Of a DNA stretch of 64,000 nucleotides, positions 26,637-35,373 are shown one piece after another. Numbering within the stretch: position 1 is the stretch's first letter; each line of letters opens with the position of its first letter. Origin of the DNA: Actinomyces lilanjuaniae. Its GTDB lineage: Bacteria > Actinomycetota > Actinomycetes > Actinomycetales > Actinomycetaceae. Below the pieces are notes generated by a model that was not told where the DNA came from, did not search any database, and saw only the letters and a program-made list of their open reading frames with translations. The stretch spans positions 992,001 through 1,056,000 of the forward strand of contig NZ_CP032514.1 in assembly GCF_003606385.1 (NCBI RefSeq), read 5' to 3'. Made by a program: the position numbers and the translations under genes.

Positions 26637-27779
26637 CTAGCGGGACCCCGTGGTGCACGAGCCGGGGGAGTGGCCGTGCTCGGCCAGGACCTCCATGGTC
26701 GTGTCGTCGGCGAAGGCCACGATGGAGACGTCGTTGCCCGGGCTGTCCTGGTTCTGGCCGGTGTCAGTCTCCAAGACCGGGACGTCAACTATCTCCAGCC
26801 CGTGGCTGGTCTGCGCACGGGTATCGTCGTGACGGGCGCCGCGGTCGTGACCTGTGTCGGGCGCCGAGGCAAGTGCGCGGGCCAGGGAGACCATGTCGGT
26901 GGTCCCTGTGCCCGTGTCGAGGGTCAGGTGGCTGGCCAGCTCATGGGCCAGCCGGTGGGCACCCCAGGGAGTACGCGTCTGCTCCCTGACCGCGCTCAGC
27001 GTCGCCGTCATGACGGACGTGATGTACTCGTTCCGACGACTCTTGCCCTCCTGCGGGCTCAGGGCGGTCCACGTCTGCCCCTGCAGCACCTCAGGATGAC
27101 GGGACCGGACCAGGGCGAGGGCCTGGGAGCCGGAGAGCCGCTGTCTCCCGGCCGAAGGCAGGCTGAGACCGGTGTAGGAGTCCTTGACGGGCTCGGGCAC
27201 CTCGACCTCCAGACCTCCCAGGGAGTCGATGACGGCGGCGAACTGGGCCATGTCGAGGACGACAAGGTGCGTGGTGGACACACCCAGGCCCCGGCACAGG
27301 AGGTCAACCGTTCTCTGGGCCCCGGAGAGGTAGCTGGTAGCCAGTCGCTCCATCGACCCGTCCGCGTCGAGCAGCACCAGGTCGCGCGGCAGCGTGAGTA
27401 CCGTCAGGCCGCCCTGCCGGGGCTGGACAAGAGCCAGGACGTCGGCGCGGGACCCGGGTACCTCGCTGGCCGATCCGTAGTAGTCCGGTCCCTCGGGTAC
27501 CGTCTCCCGGGAGTCCACACCGAGCACGAGCCAGGTTTGCTCGGGCTGCCTGTCCTGGGCCGAGTCCGGGGAGAGCGTGGCGGAGGGCACGGAGGTCGGC
27601 ATAGTGACGTCGACCCGCTGCGGCCGTGAGGACAGGACGGCGACGTCAGCGCCCCCAGCGACCACCAGGACCAGCACAAGCAGGGTTGCGTACAGGCTGG
27701 CCCGTCGTCGGCGACGTGCAGGGGGGAGGGCGCCGTCAGGCGCCCTCCCCCCTGCACGCGAGTGGTGTGAGCGAGTCAT
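26637..27779 (-). CDS. LytR-CpsA-Psr family protein
   Basis: LCP enzymes attach teichoic acids, polysaccharides or glycopolymers to peptidoglycan at the outer membrane face. A basic N-terminus is followed by one membrane span at about residues 29-49. The LCP domain then shows TWLVLGVDSRE, GSRADVLALVQ, LTVLTLPRDLVLLD (with the catalytic Arg), AAVIDSLGGLEVEVPEP and LSGSQALALVRSRH. The C-terminal 100 residues are low-complexity with a final Cys. An extremely strong hairpin overlaps codons 8-21. If translation really begins further downstream, the hairpin would be in the leader. Confidence 0.88.
   Translation of the reverse strand: MTRSHHSRAGGRAPDGALPPARRRRRASLYATLLVLVLVVAGGADVAVLSSRPQRVDVTMPTSVPSATLSPDSAQDRQPEQTWLVLGVDSRETVPEGPDYYGSASEVPGSRADVLALVQPRQGGLTVLTLPRDLVLLDADGSMERLATSYLSGAQRTVDLLCRGLGVSTTHLVVLDMAQFAAVIDSLGGLEVEVPEPVKDSYTGLSLPSAGRQRLSGSQALALVRSRHPEVLQGQTWTALSPQEGKSRRNEYITSVMTATLSAVREQTRTPWGAHRLAHELASHLTLDTGTGTTDMVSLARALASAPDTGHDRGARHDDTRAQTSHGLEIVDVPVLETDTGQNQDSPGNDVSIVAFADDTTMEVLAEHGHSPGSCTTGSR
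27716..27757. promoter_or_regulatory. Perfect 19-bp stem with 4-base loop at the 5' end of the LCP gene
   Basis: GTGCAGGGGGGAGGGCGCC (27716-27734) is exactly complementary to GGCGCCCTCCCCCCTGCAC (27739-27757) around GTCA. In the minus-strand transcript it starts about 20 bases after the annotated start codon. Such a stem should hinder initiation or elongation and could control expression or act as an attenuator. Confidence 0.6.
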
Positions 27780-27821
27780 CTTGCCATTGTGCCGCCTGTG
27801 CCGCTCCTGGGTGGGACGCGG

Positions 27822-28834
27822 CTACAGCGAGGCCTTGTGGCGACGGACGTAGAGTGCGCCTGCCCCGCTGAGGGCCAGGACGAGGGCGAGCCCGCCGACG
27901 AGCAGGGTGCTGGTGCCGGTGCGCGCCAGGCCTGAGGCGTCGGACTCGGCTGCGGCGCGGGTGGATCCCGCGGTCACGGAGACCGTGGGGCTCGTGCCCG
28001 ACGCGGAGCGGTCCTCAGCCTGCTGCCCCTCAGCCGTCAGCTCGGTGGCGACAGCCCCCTGGTCAGGGTCCTCAGCCGCAGGGTCACCGGTACCGACGGC
28101 GTCGGAGTCGGTACCGTCCTCGCTGTCACTGATGACCGAGTAGGTACCGTCCGAGACCTGGATGAGCTTCCTGCTGGTGGCGTACTCCCCGTAGCGTGAC
28201 CCGCTCAGGGCCAGCCGGTAGGTACCGTTGGCGACGTCGGAGGGAGCCGCCAGGGAGCCGTTGACACTGCCGTCGTCAGCGGCAGTGAGACTACCCAGTG
28301 AGGCAGCCCTCGCTCCGGTGTCGAGCGACTCCAGGTAGACCTCGACGGTCTCGCCCGGGGTGAAGCCGTTAGCCTCAATGGTGAAGACCTGGGAGCCGGC
28401 CTCACCCTTGATGTAGAAGGTTCCCGTGACCGGCGTGCTGTCCAGGGTGACGCCGTAGCGTGCGGTGCTGGTGGTCTCGCTGTAGGCCATGCAGGCAGCG
28501 GACACGGCCCAGCCGTCCGCGTCGACGTCACCGCCGCTGGTAGTAACCAGCGCGGCGACATCGAGAGTGGCGCTCCAGGTTCCGTCAGCCGCAGGGGTCA
28601 CTGTCACCGCGCTGCTCAGGTCCTGGCTGCCCGGGGGAGCAGGGCGACGCTGACTGTCGCGTCCTGCCCGGTGCATCCGCTACCAGAGACGGTGTAGGAC
28701 GTAGCTGATGGGTCGACGACCGCCTCTCCCCTCGCGCTGAAGTCGCTGGCTGCCCCGGCTGGAGTGGCCAGCAGAGAGGCGCCGACCAGCGCGGCTGTGG
28801 CGCTGGCAACAGCGAAGGGACGTCGAAGAGGCAT
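27822..28834 (-). CDS. Sortase-type (LARTG) cell-surface protein, one frame break
   Basis: The protein starts at ATG 28834 after GGAGG with a signal peptide (MPLRRPFAVASATAALVGAS, cleavage near AGAAS). A beta-rich extracellular region follows with FTPGETVEVYLESLDTG and TYRLALSGSRYG. A Ser/Thr/Glu/Asp-rich stalk leads to the anchor: LARTG, a hydrophobic span and RRHKASL. LARTG is a variant of the LPxTG sortase signal. One G is missing from the GGGGG run at 28633-28637; restoring it joins VSVALLPP to GSQDLSSAV. The corrected length is about 337 residues. The binding target is unknown. Confidence 0.82.
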
Positions 28835-29032
28835 CGTTCCTCCAAGGGTGGGATGAGGTAAGAGGGTGACGTTGTGATGTCACCGTGACACACCGAGACT
28901 AGCGTGAAGGTGACACTCCTGACAACTGCGGTCGTAACGAAAATGTGACCTCCTGATGAGAGGTCTGTCCCAAAAGAGGCGTGCCAGCGGGGTAGCGCCC
29001 CGTCCGGGCCGTCTCCCAGGAGCTCGTCCAGT
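28835..29032. other. Promoter region of the surface protein gene
   Basis: The stretch includes an AT-richer patch at about 28875-28955. Minus-strand TTGTCA-like elements occur (around 28918) but without a clear -10. No gene is seen. Confidence 0.35.
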
Positions 29033-29083
29033 ACCAAGTCCTCACAGGTGACTGACGTGCCAGTCATCCTGTGAGGACTTGGT
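29033..29083. repeat. Long palindromic intergenic repeat, family A, copy 2
   Basis: ACCAAGTCCTCACAGG (29033-29048) with TGACTG is mirrored by CAGTCATCC plus TGTGAGGACTTGGT, ending at 29083; the only flaw is one bulged base. The centre is ACGTGC. The core matches the repeat at 8637-8686. It lies 62 bp past the M13 peptidase stop and could act as terminator. Confidence 0.8.
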
Positions 29084-29144
29084 GCCCCTCGGTCTGGCTG
29101 GTCCTGACCGGCCGGGCCCCGGGGGCCACTACCATGGTGACGGG

Positions 29145-31342
29145 CTACCAGATAGTCACCCGTTCCTGCGGGTCCAGCCATAGGCGGTCCTGGGGGCCGA
29201 CGTCGAAGGCCTCGTAGAAGGCGTCGACGTTGCGCACGATCCCGTTGCAGCGGAACTCTGACGGGGAGTGGGGGTCCACGGTGAGAAGCAGCTCGGCGTA
29301 GTCGTCGCGGTTCTTGCCCCGCCAGATCCTTGCCCAGGAGCAGAAGAAGCGCTGCAGCCCGGTCATGCCGTCGATGACTGGTGCCTGGTCCAGCGAGCCG
29401 ACGCCGGTCTCGGCCAGCGCCAGGCGGTAGGCCTTGAGCGCGATCCCCAGGCCTCCCAGGTCTCCAATGTTCTCACCGATAGTCAGGGCACCGTTGACGT
29501 GAGGAACCTCCTCCACCGGGGTCCCCTCCCGCCGCGCGCGCTCCAGCAGCGCTGCGGGCACATAGGAGCTGTACTGGTCGATGAGGGCGCGGGTGCGCTG
29601 GGTGAAGGCCTCGCGGTCGGCCTCGCTCCACCAGTCGCTGACCCGCCCCGTCCCGTCGAAGGTTGAGCCCTGGTCGTCGAAGCCGTGCCCGATCTCGTGG
29701 CCGATGACCGCCCCGATGCCCGCGTAGTTGACAGCGTCGTCGGCGTCGGGGTCGAAGAAGGGAGGCTGGAGGATCGCTGCCGGGAAGACGATCTCGTTCA
29801 TGGTCGGGTTGTAGTAGGCGTTGACCGTCTGTGGGGTCATATGCCACTCCTCGCGGTCCACGGGACCCTCCAGCTTGCGCAGCGCCCGGGCCGTGTCGGC
29901 GGCCTCGACGCTGCGCACCGAGGCGAGCAGGTCCCCCGGTGTCACCACGACGGCGGAGTAGTCCCGCCAGCGCACGGGGTAGCCGATCTTGGCGGTGAAC
30001 TGGGAGAGCTTGTCCAGCGCCCGCTCCCGCGTGGCCTGGCTCATCCAGTCCAGGGAGGAGATCGACTGCCGGTAGGCCTCAATGAGACGGGCGACCAGCT
30101 CCTCTACCAGGGCCTTGTGCGAGGCGGGGAAGTGGCGCTGGACGTAGAGCTCCCCCAGGGCCTCACCCAGGCAGCCCTCCACCAGGCCTACCCCCCGCTT
30201 CCAGCGGGCGCGCAGCTCGTCGGTGCCCTGGAGAGTGCGCCCGTAGAAGCCGAAGTTCTCCTCAACAAAGGCGCGTGACATCAGTGCGGCCCGGCCGTGG
30301 ACCACGTGCCAGGCGGCCCAGGCCTTGAGGGACACCAGGCTGGTGGCCTCCCAGGTTCCTGCGGCATGGGCGAGGTAGTCAGGCTGGCAGACGATTGCCT
30401 CCTGCAGGAAGGAGGTCTGCTCCACGTCGGCGGCCGCGGCCGCCTCCAGGACCCCGGCCTGCCACTGCTGCCACGGGAAGCCCGGGGCAGAGCCGACCAG
30501 GTCCGGCCACGAGGTCGGGTTGTTCATCTTCTCCACGTCTCGGCAGGTCACCCGGTCCCAGTGGCCCCGGGCCAGGGCCGTCTCCAGCTCCATGACCCTG
30601 CGGGCCAGGTCGGCGGCGCAGGTACCGTCGGCCCCCTCGGGGGCCAGGGCGGAGGGCAGCCCTGCCAGGTCAAGCATCCTGGCCACGTGCGCCACGTAGG
30701 ACTCCCGCAGCCCCGCCTGGTCGTCCTCACGGTAGTAGGACTCATCGGGAAGCCCGATCCCTGCCTGGGAGACCCAGGTGGTGTAGCGCCCCGGATCGTT
30801 GAGGTCGTTGTCCACGCCCACGGAGACGACGCCGGTGAAGCCGCTGGGCAGCAGCCTGCCCAGCACCCGGGCCAGCTCCTCCTTGGTGTCGGCCGCCAGG
30901 ACAGGGGCTATCTCGGGTTCTAGGACGCGGGCGCCCAGATCCTCCAGGTGATCCTCGTCCATGAAGGCCGCGTACAGGGCACCGATCCGCCCCGGCCCCG
31001 AGTCCAGGTCATGGCCCGCCGCCGCTGCCTCCTCCACGATCTGGCGGCACGCCTCCTCGGCAGCATCCCGAAGTTCGACAAAGGCGCCAGTGCCGGGGCG
31101 GTCGGCAGGAATCTGGGCCTGCGCCAGCCAGGTCCCGTTCACGTAGCGGAACAGGTCGTCCTGGGGCCGGGGCTCGGCAACGGCGTCGGTACCTGCGGGA
31201 GAGGAGGCACCCTGGCTCTGCCCCTGGGCGGCAGGAGCGTCGCCGGGGGTCTGGCCGGGGGCGTCGAGGGGAGGCTGGTCGAGCCCCTGGTCCCGGGAGG
31301 AAGAGGGGAACGAGGACGCGGGGACGAGGAGGAGTCGCTCAT
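29145..31342 (-). CDS. M13 family zinc endopeptidase (neprilysin/PepO-like), N-terminal frame break
   Basis: The protein has the full M13 pattern: N-terminal domain from DDLFRYVNGTWLA, substrate-binding NAYYNPTMNEIVFPAAIL, zinc site VIGHEIGHGFDDQG (HExxH), the third ligand in ENIGDLGG, and a C-terminal end near the conserved aromatic residues. It cleaves oligopeptides and appears to lack a signal peptide. The frame containing RPQDDLFRYV continues upstream without any start codon. ATG 31342 (MSDSSSSPRPRSP) lies in another frame, and one missing base between about 31240 and 31335, probably in the CCC/GGG cluster near 31295, joins them. If this is wrong, the start is GTG at 31142. Confidence 0.85.
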
Positions 31343-31426
31343 GCGCGCACGCTATCCTGGGGTGGCGCTCCGGTACGGGCCGTGTCTGCGGTGTAGAGGG
31401 GTGTTCGCGTGAGGCACAATCGTCTC

Positions 31427-31951
31427 ATGCGCATCCACATCGCCTCCGACCACGCGGGCTTCGAGCTCAAGGCTGCCGTCCGCCAGCACCTGACCGCTCG
31501 TGGGCACGAGGTGGTTGACCACGGTGCCCACACTTTTGACCCCGACGACGACTACCCGGCCTTCTGCCTGGAGTGTGGTGAGGCCGTGGTTGCTGACGAG
31601 GGCAGCCTGGGGATCGTCCTGGGGGGCTCCGGCAACGGCGAGCAGATCGCTGCCAACAAGGTTGACGGTGTGCGAGCGGCTCTGGCGTGGTCCCTGGAGA
31701 CCGCCAGGCTGGCCCGCCAGCACAACAACGCCAACGTTGTCGCCCTAGGAGGGCGGATGCACAGCCTGGACCAGGGGCTGGGGATCATTGACGCCTTCAT
31801 CGCCGAGCCCTTCAGCGGCGACGAGCGCCACGCACGTCGTATCTCCCAGCTGGCGGACTACGAGGTGCGCGTCCACGGTGCCGCTGCCACCCCTGGTGCC
31901 GGAGGGGCTGGCGCTTCTGGTGGTGGTGCCGGTGTCTCGCCCGAGGACTGA
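31427..31951 (+). CDS. rpiB: Ribose-5-phosphate isomerase B
   Basis: RpiB interconverts ribose 5-phosphate and ribulose 5-phosphate in the pentose phosphate pathway. IASDHAGFELK is at the N-terminus. The active loop reads GGSGNGEQIAANKVDGVRAAL, quoted here as GGSGNGEQIAANK. The actinobacterial type uses Glu in this loop as base instead of the Cys of the E. coli enzyme, which fits. RQHNNANVVALGGR carries the phosphate-binding His/Asn. A Gly/Ala-rich C-terminal tail of about 20 residues is extra. I chose ATG 31427 (MRIHIASDH) over GTG 31409. Three bases separate it from the glycosylase gene. Confidence 0.94.
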   Translation: MRIHIASDHAGFELKAAVRQHLTARGHEVVDHGAHTFDPDDDYPAFCLECGEAVVADEGSLGIVLGGSGNGEQIAANKVDGVRAALAWSLETARLARQHNNANVVALGGRMHSLDQGLGIIDAFIAEPFSGDERHARRISQLADYEVRVHGAAATPGAGGAGASGGGAGVSPED

Positions 31952-31954
31952 GTC

Positions 31955-33009
31955 GTGCCGGAGGGACACACGATCCACCGTCTGGCGGCAGCCCTGGCCG
32001 AGCTCTATGGCGGGCAGCGCCTGAGGGCCTCCTCCCCGCAGGGCCGCTTCGCCGAGGGCGCCGCCAGGCTGGACGGACTCGTGCTCCTGGGCGCCCAGGC
32101 CCACGGAAAGCACCTGTTCGTGGCCCTCGCTCCCGTCCGGGACCTCCCTGTGGACCACGAGTCCGTCACCTGGCTGAGGGTCCACCTGGGCCTGTACGGC
32201 TCGTGGACCTTTGACGGGGACAGCAGCTTCACCGCCCCGCACGCCATCGGTGCTCCCCGGCGGCGCGTGGGGGAGCGGGGTGAGCACGCGCTCAGGGCGG
32301 GGGCGGCTCCGCCCTGAGCGGGCTGAGCGGTCACGTGCCCGGGGCCGGTGGCGAGGACAGCGACACGACTGGTGAGAGTGGCGAGAGTGACGGGGGCGGG
32401 GTCGGCGACAACGGCGGTGGCGGTGCTGTCGCCCCGGGCCGGTGGCACCCGCCAGTGCCTCGCGGGGCCGTGCGGCTGCGTCTGCAGGGGGACCACGGCG
32501 TGGCTGACCTGACGGGGCCAGCCGCCTGCGAGCTGCTGGACGGGGAGGGTGTGGCAGCGGTGCGCCGTCGCCTGGGCCCGGACCCTCTGCGCGCCGACGG
32601 GGACGTGGAGGCCTTCGTGGCGGCGGTACGCTCCAGGAGGCGCAGCATCGGGGAGCTTCTCATGGACCAGTCGGTCATCGCCGGGGCCGGCAACATCTTC
32701 CGTGCCGAGACGCTGTTCCGTGTCGGCGTCTCCCCGTTCCGGGCGGGCAGCCGGGTCAGCGAGGCCCGGCTGCACCGGATCTGGGAGGACCTGGGTCCGC
32801 TCATGGACTACGGGGTGGCCACCGGGTTCATTACCACGGTAGAGGTGGACGACGTCCCTGACCCTCTGCCTGAGGACGACCCGGAGGCTGGACGCTGGTA
32901 CGTCTACCACCGCAGCGGCCGCTCCTGCCTGCGGTGCGCAGCCGTGGTGCGTGAGCGCGAGGTTGCTGGCCGTCGGCTGTTCTGGTGCCCGGTGTGCCAG
33001 GCTGCCTGA
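31955..33009 (+). CDS. Fpg/Nei-family DNA glycosylase, one frame break
   Basis: This base-excision repair glycosylase/AP lyase acts on oxidised bases. The N-terminus PEGHTIHR has the catalytic Pro (after Met removal) and Glu. The helix-two-turn-helix region DQSVIAGAGNIFRAETLF and the zinc finger CLRCA-(about 18)-CPVC follow. PEGHTIHR favours the Nei side of the family. The N-terminal part stays open to 32317 and the C-terminal part opens from upstream of 32335 in the frame expected after one missing base, lying somewhere at 32230-32335. A hairpin, GCTCAGGGCGG/CCGCCCTGAGC, sits in this region. The start is GTG 31955, three bases after rpiB. Confidence 0.88.
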
Positions 33010-33047
33010 CACGTCGGGCACAAGGGCGCAGGCCAGGTGCAGGACGG

Positions 33048-33622
33048 TCAGATGTAGATCGTGGGGTCGAGCATGAGCTCGGGGTCGGTGCGTGGGTCCC
33101 GGGCGCGCGCGGGTACGCCCACACCGACATGCTCGGCGGGCAGGTTCTTCACCAGGACCGCGTTGGCGCCGATCTTGGCCCCGTCCTCCACCGTCACCGG
33201 CCCCAGGACCTTGGCGCCCGCCCCGATCTGGACGTCATTGCCGATCGTGGGATGGCGTTTGCCGGGGTTCATGGAGACCCCGCCCAGAGTGACGCCATGG
33301 AACATGAGCACGTCGTCGCCGACCTCCGCGGTCTCCCCGATGACCACACCCATACCGTGGTCGATGAAGAAGCGGTTGCCGATCCGGGCGGCGGGGTGGA
33401 TCTCGATGCCCGTGACGCCGCGGGCCACCTGGGACAGTGCCCGGGCGGCGAACCGGTGGCCGCGGTGCCAGAGCTTGTGGGCAGCGCGGTGCGCCCACAG
33501 GGCGTGGACCCCGGGTAGAGCAGGGCCACCTCGACGCTGGAGCGGGCAGCCGGGTCGCGGCGTCGCGCCGTGGCCAGGTCCTCGCGCGCCAGGTCTAGGA
33601 GGGGTCTGTTGGGGTCGTGCAT
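33048..33622 (-). CDS. cysE: Serine O-acetyltransferase, one frame break
   Basis: CysE makes O-acetylserine from serine and acetyl-CoA, the first step of cysteine synthesis. The N-terminus [20 protein letters not shown] is short, as in the small actinobacterial form. The left-handed beta-helix shows [19 protein letters not shown] (catalytic His), [13 protein letters not shown] and [18 protein letters not shown]. One C is missing at CCCC 33509-33512, restoring [13 protein letters not shown]. The corrected length is 192 residues. ATG 33622 follows AAGGAG. It lies 115 bp downstream of cysK with a strong hairpin between them. Confidence 0.93.
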
Positions 33623-33688
33623 GAGGTGCTCCTTGTCCGCGGCACCGCTCCAGCCAGGTAGGGCCTCGGGCGCCGTGAGGTGAGTGTC

Positions 33689-33721
33689 TGTGGCGCCCCA
33701 CCCGAGGGCAGGGGCGCCACA
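33689..33721 (-). terminator. Terminator or attenuator hairpin between cysK and cysE
   Basis: TGTGGCGCCCC (33689-33699) pairs with GGGGCGCCACA (33711-33721) around an 11-base loop. It begins 16 bp after the cysK stop on the minus strand and may lower read-through into cysE. Confidence 0.65.
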
Positions 33722-33737
33722 GGGTCTGGTCTGGTCG

Positions 33738-34667
33738 TCAGTCGAGCAGGTCCTGGAAGAGGACGGTGCTCAGGTAGCGCTCGCCAGTGTCGGGCAGGAC
33801 GGTGACGATGGTCTTGCCCTCCATCTCGGGCCGCTGGGCCAGCTGGACGGCAGCGGCCAGGGCCGCACCTGAGGAGATCCCCACGAGCAGGCCCTCCTCG
33901 GCGGCAGCGCGCCGGGCGTAGGTGATGGCCGCCTGGGACTCGACGTGCAGCAGCTCGTCCCAGATCTCCTGGTCGAGCACCTCCGGGATGATGTTGGGGC
34001 CGATGCCCTGGATCTTGTGCGGGGACCAGGACCCCTCACTGAGCAGTGGCGACTCGGCGGGCTCCACGCCGACCACCGTGACCTCCGGCTTCTCCTCGCG
34101 CAGCACCTGGCCCACGCCGGTCAGGGTGCCGCCGGTGCCGATGCCGGCCACGAAGACGTCCAGCTCGCCCCCGGTGGCCTCCAGGATCTCGCGGGCTGTG
34201 GTCTCGCGGTGGACCTGGGGGTTGGCCGGGTTGGCGAACTGGGAGGCCAGGATGGAGTTGGGGGTGGCTGCCTGGATCTCCTCCGCCCGCTTGACGGCTC
34301 CGGCGACACCGCCCTCGGTGGTGAGCACCAGCTCGGCGCCGAAGGCCCGCATGATGGCGCGGCGCTCCTTGGAGAAGGTCTCCGGCATCGTGATGACGAC
34401 CCTGTAGCCCAGGGCGGCCCCCACCATGGCCAGGCCCACCCCGGTGTTGCCGGAGGTTGCCTCCACGATGGTGCCGCCGGGCTGGAGCTCTCCCGACCTC
34501 TCTGCGGCGCGCACGATGGACAGGGCGATGCGGTCCTTGACTGAGGAGGCTGGCTCGAAGGCCTCCACCTTGGCCAGGACCGTGGCCGGGGCGCCGTCGG
34601 TGACGCGGTTGATGCGGACCAGTGGGGTGTTGCCGACGAGGGCGGTGACGTCGTGAGCGTATGTCAT
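33738..34667 (-). CDS. cysK: Cysteine synthase A (O-acetylserine sulfhydrylase)
   Basis: This PLP enzyme turns O-acetylserine and sulfide into cysteine. VEAFEPASSVKDRIAL carries the PLP Lys, TSGNTGVGLAM is the substrate loop, GTGGTLTGVGQVLRE binds the PLP phosphate, and VGISSGAALAAA is near the C-terminus. From ATG 34667 the protein is 309 residues, the normal size, after an AAAGGA site. A 17-residue Cys-rich leader peptide lies 277 bp upstream and may control it. cysE follows on the same strand, so the two steps are genetically linked. Confidence 0.95.
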   Translation of the reverse strand: MTYAHDVTALVGNTPLVRINRVTDGAPATVLAKVEAFEPASSVKDRIALSIVRAAERSGELQPGGTIVEATSGNTGVGLAMVGAALGYRVVITMPETFSKERRAIMRAFGAELVLTTEGGVAGAVKRAEEIQAATPNSILASQFANPANPQVHRETTAREILEATGGELDVFVAGIGTGGTLTGVGQVLREEKPEVTVVGVEPAESPLLSEGSWSPHKIQGIGPNIIPEVLDQEIWDELLHVESQAAITYARRAAAEEGLLVGISSGAALAAAVQLAQRPEMEGKTIVTVLPDTGERYLSTVLFQDLLD

Positions 34668-34944
34668 GGGTGTTCCTTTGCTGGTACTGGGGTGGGACGT
34701 GCCGTCGGTGTCATGGTGGGCACCGGTTGGCGGTGCGGGGCTGGCCCAGGAGTGCGTTCCGGTCAGGGGCGCACGGGGGCAGCAGCCTGGGCGACGGTTC
34801 GCGGCCGTCAGGGAGGTCTGACGCAGGAGGGCTCCGAGAGGCTCACTGAGGGCTCCAGGAGGCCGAGGACGGCGGTGCCGTCTCCTGGTGCGAGCGCCGG
34901 GCATGCGCGCCGCGACGCGCGCACAGTCTTCGAGGCCTGGCGCC
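34668..34944 (-). promoter_or_regulatory. Long untranslated region between the Cys leader peptide and cysK
   Basis: This 277-bp stretch between leader peptide and cysK carries no other gene. Several G/C-rich self-complementary pieces occur (for example around 34850-34910), so alternative folds are possible. This is where an attenuator or a sequestered ribosome site would sit. I could not assign specific competing stems by eye. Confidence 0.4.
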
Positions 34945-34998
34945 CTAGAGACACTGGCAGCAGGAGAGGGACATCACGCACATGACGGTGAGCGTCAT
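34945..34998 (-). CDS. Cysteine-rich leader peptide upstream of cysK
   Basis: A 17-codon frame reads MTLTVMCVMSLSCCQCL and stops at TAG (34945-34947). Its ATG at 34998 follows a strong GGAGAGGAGG site eight bases upstream. Four of 17 residues are Cys, three of them in CCQC just before the stop. Translated cysteine-rich upstream frames are known to control sulfur-assimilation genes in mycobacteria by Cys-dependent attenuation. The position ahead of cysK fits the same idea. Expression and function here are inferred. Confidence 0.6.
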   Translation of the reverse strand: MTLTVMCVMSLSCCQCL

Positions 34999-35373
34999 CG
35001 TGGGGTCCTCCTCTCCCGGGTACGGCCTGGGCAGGTTGCCGCAGGCCTGTCTTAGTAGGTCCGGTGGGCTGACCAGCAGGCTGGCCCACCAGGCGTGCCA
35101 GCACGCAGGTGCCCTGGTGCCGTGGTTGGAGGAAGGCTAACCCGTCAGCCACCGGTGGCGTCAATCGGTACGGTGCTGTTGTGGGTGCTGTCAGGGATGT
35201 TTTCGCGGTGGGCGTGACGCGCGTGTCCGCCTCGTGGCACTTGTCCTGACCTTCCTGGCGTCTTCCCAGCGTTCTTTCCCGTCATTCCGTTCATTCCGTT
35301 CTTGTGTCCCTTTCCTGCGCTCCTGCGCCTCTTTCCCTGCTGATTCCCTGCTGACTTTCCCGCAGCCCTTGTG
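34999..35373. other. Gap upstream of the cysK leader, with a pyrimidine-rich tract
   Basis: No gene is seen. The plus strand from about 35240 to 35365 is almost entirely C and T, with short direct repeats such as CATTCCGTT. The promoter of the leader-cysK transcript should lie at about 35010-35150, but its hexamers are not obvious. Confidence 0.4.
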
